DNA of 13,024 nt from Nitrospirota bacterium (lineage in GTDB: Bacteria > Nitrospirota_A > Leptospirillia > Leptospirillales > Leptospirillaceae), in the NCBI GenBank assembly GCA_021802325.1, contig JAKAAM010000023.1:1-13024 (forward strand). Direction: 5' to 3'. Positions within the stretch are counted from its first letter, which is position 1; every line of letters starts with the position of its first letter. Both the position numbers and the translations under genes were made by a program. Positions 6,313-12,550 of this stretch are shown here, in pieces. Below the pieces are notes generated by a model. It was not told the origin of the DNA. It was given only the letters and a program-made list of their open reading frames with translations, and ran no database searches.

Positions 6313-7644
6313 TCACCCCTGCGAGGGGCTGGGGACATAGACCGTGGCGTTTTGACGGAACTGGCCTGGCTTGGGGGTAAAGCTCTTCACTTCGACCTGG
6401 AAATTATGGAGTCCTGGAGCGAGGGCTCCCGACGGCCCCACCGTCATGACAACCTTCCGGTGCTCACCGGGTGGCACGGATACCTCCGTCCGGCCGAAGG
6501 TCACATCGGAAGGCGGCAGCCCCTCCTCACCCAAAACAAAACGCTCAGGACGCGGTGTCTTGTTGTAGAGTCCCACCTCGAATTGGTCGAATCTTCCGGG
6601 AACCTGACTGAAGGTCACCCGATAGGGCGAATAGGTGAGGATCCCATAGATAAAAAGGGAAAGGGGAACGAGACTAAAGATCGTGGCCACGACAAATCTC
6701 ACCGTTCCCGGAGAAAGCCGCCTCGCCTTGGTCGTTCCATCCTCCGCGACATAGACGCCGTTCTTGTGGAAGGTCAAAAGTGAGGGCTTCCCATGTTTGC
6801 CCATATAATCCTCACAAACAACCACACACTCCCCGCAGTTGATGCATCGGGAATAGTTCTTGGTGTCCCGGGGATCGATATCGATAAAGCAGGATTTGAC
6901 ACACAGGTTGCACCCGGTACACTCCGCTCGGCGACTATGGTCAAAGGCCACCTTGAGAGTGTCATCGGTTTTGAACATGTGTTGCCAGAGCGGGTAGGGA
7001 CAGACCCATTTGCACCAGTAGTGGCGCACGAGAAGAAGGTTCAGGAACATGACTCCGCCAATCCCCAGAACCAGCCAGTAAGCCGTATGGTTGGCTCCCG
7101 TCAGGAGATCGTGAAAGAGAGTCCGGGGAGGAATGACATAGGCGGTGATGATGACCGAAACCGTGAGGGAAAAGAGTGTCACCCCCCCGACAAAGATTGT
7201 CCACTGGCCAAGTTTTCTGAGAAGGCCCACCTTCTTTGGCCGGACCCCGGAGAGAGAGACCTCCCCGAAGCCCGGCCCCAGAGCTGCCGAGCCGAAGGAG
7301 AACTTTGCCAAGGCATTGGTCCACTCGGAAAAGGTGTTCTGAATACAGGCCCATCCACAGTAGACCATTCCAAGCATGGCATAGACCGCCGTCATCGCGG
7401 AGATGACAAAGATCCAGAAGGGAAGGATCAGAAAGAAATCGCTCCACCACACCTGATATCCCATGATGACGAAGCGGCCGGTGGAGAGATCGATATGAAA
7501 GAAACCGGTAAAAGGAAGGGCAACAAGAAGAACGATGAAGGCCACCTGAACGATGGTCCGGATCTGAGTTACCCGAAGACCTCCGGCAACTTTTGCCGGC
7601 TTGCCGATCTTTGGCATCGGGATCAGTGGTTGAGTCTGTTCCAT
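6313..7644 (-). CDS. ccoG: cytochrome c oxidase accessory protein CcoG (FixG/RdxA)
   Basis: This membrane-bound polyferredoxin of 443 residues assists cbb3 oxidase biogenesis; the family is linked to copper reduction before insertion. Membrane segments lie at about 30-50, 68-92, 150-170, 188-206 and 315-337. Conserved membrane-edge cysteine pairs are YCGWAC (96, 100) and WCKWVC (211, 215). Two 4Fe-4S sets follow: CTGCNLCVKSC (242, 245, 248, 252) and CINCGECVVVC (267, 270, 273, 277). After the last helix comes the Ig-like FixG C-terminal domain. The usual CcoG 'CP' after the first cysteine pair is CI here. It is the last gene of the respiratory cluster, 37 bases after the 111-residue protein. 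Confidence 0.95.
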   Translation of the reverse strand: MEQTQPLIPMPKIGKPAKVAGGLRVTQIRTIVQVAFIVLLVALPFTGFFHIDLSTGRFVIMGYQVWWSDFFLILPFWIFVISAMTAVYAMLGMVYCGWACIQNTFSEWTNALAKFSFGSAALGPGFGEVSLSGVRPKKVGLLRKLGQWTIFVGGVTLFSLTVSVIITAYVIPPRTLFHDLLTGANHTAYWLVLGIGGVMFLNLLLVRHYWCKWVCPYPLWQHMFKTDDTLKVAFDHSRRAECTGCNLCVKSCFIDIDPRDTKNYSRCINCGECVVVCEDYMGKHGKPSLLTFHKNGVYVAEDGTTKARRLSPGTVRFVVATIFSLVPLSLFIYGILTYSPYRVTFSQVPGRFDQFEVGLYNKTPRPERFVLGEEGLPPSDVTFGRTEVSVPPGEHRKVVMTVGPSGALAPGLHNFQVEVKSFTPKPGQFRQNATVYVPSPSQG

Positions 7645-7681
7645 CGGAAGAGAAGTCCCTCTAGATTATAGGGTGACGGCC

Positions 7682-8017
7682 TTACTCTTCCCCTTCGTCG
7701 TCAGGATGCTCCGAGCGGGAGGAAGGCCCACCGATTGGCCTCATTTCCTTCCCGTGACCCGGTTTTTCGAGCTCCTTCTTGAAGTACCAGGAGATTCCCA
7801 GATAGAGGAAGACCGGAATGAGGATGCCCAAAAGAAAAAAGAGGTAGGCAAACCAAGGGAGCCCCAAGGTGACGTGGACATACCGGGGAAGATAGGCCCA
7901 TGCCGGAGCTGGCAAGAACGCAGCCCCTCCACCCCATATTGAACCCAGCAGAAGGGGTTTGTAAAGCGCTCCCCACCTCTTCTCGGAGGCCTTTGCCAAG
8001 AGAGCATCCTGCCCCAC
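7682..8017 (-). CDS. small two-helix membrane protein, unknown
   Basis: This 111-residue protein is not recognised. A hydrophobic stretch lies at about 20-42 (LLLGSIWGGGAAFLPAPAWA) and a long helix at about 52-79 (PWFAYLFFLLGILIPVFLYL), followed by a charged, probably cytoplasmic tail ending in DDEGEE. The start is GTG, immediately after the TAG of the upstream CcoN-like gene, with GAAGG about ten bases upstream, so the two are probably translationally coupled. Sitting between a CcoN-like protein and CcoG, it is probably a subunit or assembly factor of the same complex. The first hydrophobic stretch ends in AWA and could be a cleaved signal peptide. Confidence 0.7.
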   Translation of the reverse strand: MGQDALLAKASEKRWGALYKPLLLGSIWGGGAAFLPAPAWAYLPRYVHVTLGLPWFAYLFFLLGILIPVFLYLGISWYFKKELEKPGHGKEMRPIGGPSSRSEHPDDEGEE

Positions 8018-8605
8018 CTAGGAACGACCTTCGCCGGCAGTCGCCACCGCGGGAGAGATTCCCCCCGAGAGCTCCTCGCGCTCGTTCTCAGGAAGGCTCT
8101 TCCGGCCCTTGGCGACCTGAACCGTCATATAAATGTTGTAGGCGAAGATAATGTTGGCCAGGAGGACAAAAAGACCAAAAATCCCGACCATCTCCATGTA
8201 GGGGGCTTCAACGGGCTTGATGTCGGCCACATTTCCGTGAAGGAGGATCATCCCCCCCTTGTAGCCGGCAATGCAGAATGCCAGAACCATTCCCACCAGA
8301 CTGATGTTGTGCATCCAGAAGTGAATTCGCAGGAGGCGGTAGCTATAGAGGGGTCCGGCATAGATCTTCGGAACGATGTAGTACATGGAGCCAAAGATGG
8401 CCATCTCGACCCAGCCCAGCAGGTTGATATGGGTATGGCCAAGGACGATCAGATCAGAGGGTCCACCGGCCCCTGCCTGAACAAAATTTCTGAAGGTCTC
8501 GACCCCACCCATTACCGCTCCCCAAGAGAAACCGATGATCGCATACAGGAGGCAGGCATAGTAGAACTTCATGATGTAATCCTTGATTCGCTCGTCCCTC
8601 GTCAT
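8018..8605 (-). CDS. half-length CcoN-like haem-copper oxidase subunit I homologue (A)
   Basis: This 195-residue protein has about five membrane helices. Its core LGHTHINLLGWVEMAIFG (55-72) followed by MYYIVPKIY resembles the HVHxxxLGWxG...YYLVPR segment near the C-terminus of cbb3 subunit I, where the two histidines ligate the high-spin and low-spin haems. Here they are His57 and His59. The later LYSYRLLRIHFWMHNISLVG and ANIIFAYNIY also follow the CcoN C-terminal helices. The N-terminal CcoN helices with the CuB histidines and the other haem b ligand are absent. The start at 8605 has GGAGA five bases upstream and gives a length like its paralogue; longer in-frame starts (8617, 8707) would overlap or abut the preceding gene. 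It cannot reduce oxygen alone; a haem-bearing membrane redox role is inferred. Confidence 0.75.
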   Translation of the reverse strand: MTRDERIKDYIMKFYYACLLYAIIGFSWGAVMGGVETFRNFVQAGAGGPSDLIVLGHTHINLLGWVEMAIFGSMYYIVPKIYAGPLYSYRLLRIHFWMHNISLVGMVLAFCIAGYKGGMILLHGNVADIKPVEAPYMEMVGIFGLFVLLANIIFAYNIYMTVQVAKGRKSLPENEREELSGGISPAVATAGEGRS

Positions 8606-8657
8606 TTCTCTCTCCATCCTTTCCTGACCTTGACTGTTCCTTCTCGCCGACCGGTCT

Positions 8658-9791
8658 TTACCTGACGGCATCCTTGCAAAGCCGGAATCCGAAAAAGTCT
8701 GAGGCATACACCGGCCACGTGGGATTTCTTGCCGTCACGCGGGCACTGTACTGGTCACTCTTCCACGACCCTCCCCGCAGGACGTAATAACTCTTTCCCG
8801 CCACAGGATGAAGGGCCCCGGTAGGATCCACCCGATAGGCATAGAATCGGGCCTTGTTCGCCGTGCTCCCAGGATAGGGACGATAGGGGGAACTTGTCCA
8901 CTCGAAGACATTGCCCGCCATATCGAGGACTCCATAGGGGCTCGCTCCCATGGGGTAGCGGTTCACGGGAGAGGTATCCCCCACCGTGTAGTTTGCGTTT
9001 GCCCGCCGGGGATCCCATTCATTTCCCCAAGGCCACATGCGTTTGTCCTCCCCTCGGGCCGCCTTTTCCCATTCCTCTTCCGTACAGAGGCGGGCCCTGC
9101 GGAATCGGGCATAATCCCGGGCATTTTCCATGGAGACAAATGTGACCGGGTAGTCTCCGCGCCCGGGAGGATAGGTCCCATTTTTCCAGTTGGCCGGAGG
9201 AAGATAGTGGAGTTTGTCGACAAATTCCTTGTACTCGCGATTGGTCACAAGGGTTTTTTCAATGAGGTAAGGGGGAAGGTAGACCTTGTGGATGGGCTTT
9301 TCGTCGAAGTTGGCAAAGCTGTCCTCGGCTCCCATCCAAAAAGGGCCTGCCGGAATCAGGACATATCCTTCAGGGACCTTATACCCGGAGGCATCTACAT
9401 GGATCTGGGAAGTTGGAGCCAAATCCTTGCCCTCAGCCAGCTTTTGAGAGGCAGCCCCCTGGATCTGGGCATTCTTGGAGCCGGGAAGTGCTTCGGTAAG
9501 AACTCCGCCCATGGGTCGAAACTCTCCTGGCTCGGCTCCGTGTTTACGGACAGAGGCGGTGGAGAGGCGGACTATTCTGTTGGATGCCAACCCGACCACA
9601 TGAACCGCCCCGGCAATGAGGATGAGCAGGACAATGGTTATGGTGATGGCCTTCCAGGGCAGCTGCCACGGAGACATCTCGGCAGGCGCCAGATCGTCAT
9701 CATCGGATGTCGTGATTTTTTTTGACGGAGATTCCTCTCCCTTGGAGGCATGAGGATCCCCCTGCCCATGAGTTTTATTCAAATCATCCAT
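8658..9791 (-). CDS. membrane-anchored FGE/SUMF1-fold protein lacking catalytic cysteines
   Basis: This 377-residue protein has a charged N-terminus, one membrane helix (about 47-69), a linker of about 70 residues, and an FGE-sulfatase/C-type-lectin-like domain (about 138-374) presumably facing the periplasm. Family marks are PEGYVLIPAGPFWMGA, RLCTEEEWEKAARG, WPWGNEWDPRRANAN, YGVLDMAGNVFEWTSSPY, YYVLRGGSW and FFGFRLCKD. True formylglycine-generating enzymes carry two cysteines after RGGSW. Here that stretch is RGGSWKSDQYSARVTARNPT with none, and the only cysteines are 236 and 372. The domain therefore probably acts structurally or in maturation, as suggested for NirV-type proteins beside nitrite reductase. 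It lies between the two CcoN-like genes, five bases after one and about 50 before the start of the other. Confidence 0.88.
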   Translation of the reverse strand: MDDLNKTHGQGDPHASKGEESPSKKITTSDDDDLAPAEMSPWQLPWKAITITIVLLILIAGAVHVVGLASNRIVRLSTASVRKHGAEPGEFRPMGGVLTEALPGSKNAQIQGAASQKLAEGKDLAPTSQIHVDASGYKVPEGYVLIPAGPFWMGAEDSFANFDEKPIHKVYLPPYLIEKTLVTNREYKEFVDKLHYLPPANWKNGTYPPGRGDYPVTFVSMENARDYARFRRARLCTEEEWEKAARGEDKRMWPWGNEWDPRRANANYTVGDTSPVNRYPMGASPYGVLDMAGNVFEWTSSPYRPYPGSTANKARFYAYRVDPTGALHPVAGKSYYVLRGGSWKSDQYSARVTARNPTWPVYASDFFGFRLCKDAVR

Positions 9792-9796
9792 CCTGG

Positions 9797-10372
9797 CTAG
9801 ACCCTTTCCTTTGCCGGAGTCGGGGCTCCTTCGAGAACGACCTTATTGTCTCGCGACCACACGGTGGCAAAGACATTCCAGACAAATGTCCAGTGGCCTA
9901 TCCCCATGAAAAGGGCTGCCAGAACAAAGCCGATCCGGTGATAGGGTTGGTAAACGGCTCGAGCCAAGGGATAGACAATTCCCTGGTCAAGCATTCTGTT
10001 TCCTTCCAAGATTCCGAAGGTCAGAAGGACGGTATAGAAACCGAGAACCCCTGCCACCATGAAGAAAAAGCTCATCTCCCCCAAAAAGGGGCTCCAGATC
10101 TTCTTCCCGGAGAGACGGGGAAGAAGATAATAGACCATCGCCATGACGACAGACACGACTCCACCGATGAGGTTGATATGGGCATGGGCCAGAGGATCCA
10201 CGAGATGGCCGGCCTGCCCGGTCATATGAATCCAGTGTCGTATTCGGGGAGTCGACTGGAGAAAGCCCTGCATCGTCCCAACGAAAAGGCAAAAGACACC
10301 GAAAAGAATAAATCTCAGGCCCAGCCGATCAGTGGAGCTGCTGGGAGATCCGGAGAGTGGCTTGTCGTTCAT
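9797..10372 (-). CDS. half-length CcoN-like haem-copper oxidase subunit I homologue (B)
   Basis: This 191-residue protein has five predicted helices. It shares with protein A the segment LAHAHINLIGGVVSVVMAMV (61-80) followed by YYLLPRL; His63 and His65 are the candidate haem ligands. The spacing of the preceding helix (20-36) and following helices is also alike, so the two are probably distant paralogues. One difference is that the loop before the motif is longer and contains extra histidines (HWIHMTGQAGH). The CuB-ligand half of subunit I is missing. The ATG at 10372 is preferred to the GTG two codons upstream because AGAGGT then sits at proper distance. It starts 20 bases after the 146-residue protein ends and may pair with protein A. 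Confidence 0.75.
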   Translation of the reverse strand: MNDKPLSGSPSSSTDRLGLRFILFGVFCLFVGTMQGFLQSTPRIRHWIHMTGQAGHLVDPLAHAHINLIGGVVSVVMAMVYYLLPRLSGKKIWSPFLGEMSFFFMVAGVLGFYTVLLTFGILEGNRMLDQGIVYPLARAVYQPYHRIGFVLAALFMGIGHWTFVWNVFATVWSRDNKVVLEGAPTPAKERV

Positions 10373-10392
10373 ACGCACCTCTAGGTGAAGGG

Positions 10393-10833
10393 TCAGGAAA
10401 TCCGTTCCGGGCCCCGGGTCTTGGGGGCGGGAGACGGTGCTCCGCGAGAACTTCTCCTGCGTCGGAGGACCTCTCCTACATATCCTCCGAGGAAAGAGAC
10501 CTCGGGAACCGTGATGAAAAAAATCATCATGAAAGGAGCGACGGGGATCCCGACCGTCATTCCGGATGGGTGATAGACTTCATACAGATAAGAAAAAAGA
10601 AGATACGTCATCGGAGGGATCGGGCCCAGAAACTTCCCGAAAGGACCTGCGATGTAGCCCGTGACAAAGGAAACGGCCAGAGGCGCCAGAAGGTAGGAGA
10701 AGAGAATCCCTGCACCAAAAATATGATGAAACGCTCCATTGGTAAGGCCAAGGAGCCGGTCTCCTCCATAGAAAAGAAGAAGGCCGGCAACGACACCCCA
10801 AAAAGCGTCCCGAGAGTTCAGCTTCTTTTTCAT
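10393..10833 (-). CDS. four-helix membrane protein, unknown
   Basis: This 146-residue protein is not recognised. Hydrophobic segments lie at about 11-30, 40-62, 72-86 and 93-116, and a strongly basic tail (LRRRRSSRG onward) is expected in the cytoplasm. Histidines at the start of the second helix (AFHHIFG) are the only obvious metal or haem ligand candidates. The ATG has GAGGGA about nine bases upstream. It lies between ccoS and CcoN-like gene B in the same direction, so a role in the same respiratory complex or its assembly is inferred. Confidence 0.75.
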   Translation of the reverse strand: MKKKLNSRDAFWGVVAGLLLFYGGDRLLGLTNGAFHHIFGAGILFSYLLAPLAVSFVTGYIAGPFGKFLGPIPPMTYLLFSYLYEVYHPSGMTVGIPVAPFMMIFFITVPEVSFLGGYVGEVLRRRRSSRGAPSPAPKTRGPERIS

Positions 10834-10862
10834 GATTGGAAATCCCTCGTCCCGGAGATACG

Positions 10863-11075
10863 TCAGTGGGGCTTTGAAGCCGGAGTATGGTCCGAGTTCT
10901 GTTCATGAGGAGGGGTCTTGGCGTCACCGTCCTCTTCGTTGAAGATGATGTATTTGATGTTTTCATCAAACTGGCCGTTCTTGTAAGACCAGTAGATACC
11001 GAAAACAATGATGACAAGAGAAACAAGTCCTGTTGCCGTCCACAAATAGGCAACAATACCCTCTGGAAGTTTCAT
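10863..11075 (-). CDS. ccoS: CcoS-like cbb3 oxidase assembly protein
   Basis: This 70-residue protein has a single membrane helix (about 8-30) directly followed by YKNGQFDENIKYIIFNEED. The CcoS signature is a helix then W..xSGQFDD...xRILFDDE, so the match is good for so short a protein. CcoS is needed for cofactor insertion into cbb3 oxidase. The tail after residue 50 is polar and rich in His, Pro and Lys. An AAAGGAGA site lies about seven bases before the ATG. It lies 45 bases after the cytochrome c gene. Confidence 0.78.
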   Translation of the reverse strand: MKLPEGIVAYLWTATGLVSLVIIVFGIYWSYKNGQFDENIKYIIFNEEDGDAKTPPHEQNSDHTPASKPH

Positions 11076-11120
11076 CTTATTTCTCCTTTCGCGCCTGGAG
11101 GGATGCTCCCGGTGGCTCCA

Positions 11121-11552
11121 CTATTTTGGGGGTTTTGGATAGTTTGGTGAGCCGGGAAGTGATTTCAGGCTCATCAGGAGATCGACAAGCTCATCCTTTT
11201 CTTTGGGCGAGATCCTGTCGAAGGTCGGTGCAAACTTACCGTTATGTGCCGTCCCCGGAACAAGTGCGCCCGGATCATGAAAATAAGACTTTAGCCATGC
11301 GGCCGTTCTTCGGGTGCCCTCCCCATCCATATCCGGACCATCATAATCGCCTTCCCCATAAACAACATGGCAGTCCCGGCAGGAATACTTTTCAAAGACC
11401 TCATATCCGGCCGCCGATTTTTTGCTGAACAGATAGACGTCGTTGGTTGTCCAGAATGTGACAATATGCATGCGTGCCAAGATATAGAGCACCATTGCGG
11501 ACAACACCATCAATCCGGCCAGTAGAAAAACGACTTTTTCACCGGTTTTCAT
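11121..11552 (-). CDS. membrane-anchored monohaem cytochrome c, NorC/CcoO-like
   Basis: This 143-residue protein has an N-terminal membrane anchor (about 8-28) and a periplasmic class I cytochrome c domain with CRDCH (Cys58, Cys61, His62). The context FEKYSCRDCHVVYGEGDYDGPDM resembles NorC-type subunits (CxxCH..xGEGxYxxPD). Where CcoO in this cluster has SQMPAF, this protein has GKFAPTF, so the usual axial methionine is missing; His103 (GTAHNG) or another residue may replace it. It probably carries electrons within the complex encoded by this unit. The ribosome site before the ATG is weak; it follows the 68-residue protein by only five bases and may be translationally coupled. Confidence 0.88.
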   Translation of the reverse strand: MKTGEKVVFLLAGLMVLSAMVLYILARMHIVTFWTTNDVYLFSKKSAAGYEVFEKYSCRDCHVVYGEGDYDGPDMDGEGTRRTAAWLKSYFHDPGALVPGTAHNGKFAPTFDRISPKEKDELVDLLMSLKSLPGSPNYPKPPK

Positions 11553-11557
11553 GAAAT

Positions 11558-11764
11558 CTACACCAGTATTCTTAAAAGGAGCTGGATGACAGCAAAGGAA
11601 ATCACGCTGATAATTCCGACGAAGCTCATGGCGATAATAACTTGTTCTCCACGCTTGAGCTTTTTGAAGGGGCCGATAATATATCGGGACATGATAGTAA
11701 AGGTGATGACCGAAGCGGAGAGAAATGTAAAGATGACGACAGACACTGACATTTTAATTGACAT
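11558..11764 (-). CDS. small two-helix membrane protein, unknown
   Basis: This 68-residue protein is not recognised. Two hydrophobic segments (about 6-26 and 43-65) flank a basic loop, GPFKKLKRGEQ, so both ends probably lie outside the cytoplasm. The start is set at 11764 because AGAGGT lies five bases before this ATG; a longer in-frame version would begin eleven codons earlier without a ribosome site. It is the first gene after the strong terminator at 11823-11856 and so probably heads a separate transcription unit. Confidence 0.7.
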   Translation of the reverse strand: MSIKMSVSVVIFTFLSASVITFTIMSRYIIGPFKKLKRGEQVIIAMSFVGIISVISFAVIQLLLRILV

Positions 11765-11781
11765 AAACACCTCTAGATCCG

Positions 11782-11811
11782 ATTCTACACCTCGCACACC
11801 CTAGACTGCAA
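11782..11811 (-). promoter_or_regulatory. possible sigma-70 promoter for the second respiratory unit
   Basis: On the minus strand TTGCAG, 18 bases, then TAGAAT lie between the terminator and the 68-residue gene. The match is moderate and the spacing one base longer than ideal. A promoter is expected here because the terminator just upstream should stop transcription from the ccoO unit. Confidence 0.35.
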
Positions 11812-11822
11812 CAAGAAAAACA

Positions 11823-11856
11823 AAAAAGGCGGGCTCCGTGAGGAATCCGCCTTTTT
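11823..11856. terminator. strong intrinsic terminator, works on either strand
   Basis: AAAAAGGCGG (11823-11832) pairs with CCGCCTTTTT (11847-11856) around a 14-base loop. On the minus strand the stem is followed by a T-rich tail. It follows the 34-residue gene and should end the ccoO transcription unit, separating it from the unit that starts at 11764. Confidence 0.85.
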
Positions 11857-11912
11857 ATGTCGCCATTATACAGATGAATATAGTCCTGACTTCCGGGTCT
11901 TGATGATGGACC

Positions 11913-12017
11913 TTACTCGGGCTTCACATCATCAATAAAGAAGGAATAGATCAATGCCCCGAAAAGCATTGTTAAGGCTATACACCAGAATACGATAGGA
12001 CTATTGACATTCCACAA
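11913..12017 (-). CDS. 34-residue single-helix membrane protein with TTG start
   Basis: This short reading frame starts at TTG (12015-12017) and ends at TAA. The protein begins MWNVNSPIVFWCIAL, has one membrane helix (about 7-27) and ends FFIDDVKPE, a short acidic tail. The Shine-Dalgarno match, GGAGGTGAT eight bases upstream, is the best in the window and fixes the start; the only other nearby start, a GTG, meets a stop after four codons. Size and form recall tiny haem-copper oxidase subunits such as CcoM of Pseudomonas cbb3 oxidase, subunit IIa of Thermus ba3 oxidase, or CcoQ. It sits 74 bases after the 110-residue gene and just before the terminator. Being an oxidase subunit is an inference from context. 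Confidence 0.72.
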   Translation of the reverse strand: MWNVNSPIVFWCIALTMLFGALIYSFFIDDVKPE

Positions 12018-12021
12018 AGGA

Positions 12022-12030
12022 ATCACCTCC
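12022..12030 (-). promoter_or_regulatory. near-ideal Shine-Dalgarno site for the TTG-started small protein
   Basis: GGAGGTGAT on the minus strand matches the extended anti-Shine-Dalgarno of 16S rRNA over nine bases, with eight bases between GGAGG and the TTG at 12017. It is the reason for accepting a non-ATG start. Confidence 0.75.
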
Positions 12031-12091
12031 CTTTGGATTGTGATTATTCAAGAGAAAAGCCATCACGAGCCAATCCCCATAGAAACAGCGA

Positions 12092-12424
12092 CTAAAAGTC
12101 GCGGGCCACTTCCGTTCTCTTCATCAGAAGGCCGACCCAAGTGAAGAAGATCGACACATAAATTGAATTGACCACATATCCCTGGTCCCACCACGGACGG
12201 GCGAGATTCGGAGAGGTGTGGGCCTTCAGAACGGGCTGCCCCTGAACGATCCAGTAGTGCAGGTTTCCCGGCAACTGCGGACGTGCACCGAAAAGAGGGA
12301 AGGTCAAAAGTTCGGCCGTCACCACCACCATGACCAGAAGGAGGATGATAATACCAGGAATATTGTTCGTTCCTTCGAGCATTCCATCAAAGCGTTGATT
12401 GAGAAGCTCTTCCGTATCGGCCAT
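12092..12424 (-). CDS. two-helix membrane protein, probable cbb3-associated subunit
   Basis: This 110-residue protein has no family I can name. A polar lead of about 20 residues precedes helix 1 (about 22-42, IPGIIILLLVMVVVTAELL). A periplasmic-type loop of about 40 residues is rich in Pro, Trp and His (NLHYWIVQGQP, RPWWDQG). Helix 2 is at about 85-101, followed by a basic tail. The start at 12424 is chosen for GGAG about seven bases upstream; the longer version has no site. It directly follows ccoO and precedes the 34-residue protein, in an operon position where ccoQ and ccoP-type subunits usually stand. Confidence 0.75.
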   Translation of the reverse strand: MADTEELLNQRFDGMLEGTNNIPGIIILLLVMVVVTAELLTFPLFGARPQLPGNLHYWIVQGQPVLKAHTSPNLARPWWDQGYVVNSIYVSIFFTWVGLLMKRTEVARDF

Positions 12425-12499
12425 TACGCCACTCCTTTCATATCGTTTCGGTCGATCGCATGCGACGACCACAGGATCATCCTAACACATTTTTGAAAG

Positions 12500-12533
12500 G
12501 AGGGTCCTGTTTTCTTTTTTAAACAGGACCCTC
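12500..12533. repeat. perfect 13-bp inverted repeat between ccoO and the 110-residue gene
   Basis: GAGGGTCCTGTTT (12500-12512) pairs with AAACAGGACCCTC (12521-12533) around an eight-base T-rich loop. On the minus strand the stem is followed by CTTTCAAAAATG, not by a run of T, so it is a poor intrinsic terminator. An RNA stability or processing element that sets the ccoO to downstream ratio is possible, or partial termination. Confidence 0.6.
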
Positions 12534-12550
12534 AGAAGTTTCAAGGATCT

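Noticed and set aside
8606..8707. Longer N-terminus for CcoN-like protein A starting at 8707
   Set aside because: It would overlap the FGE-like gene by 50 bases and lacks a ribosome site; the added residues are polar and low in family likeness.
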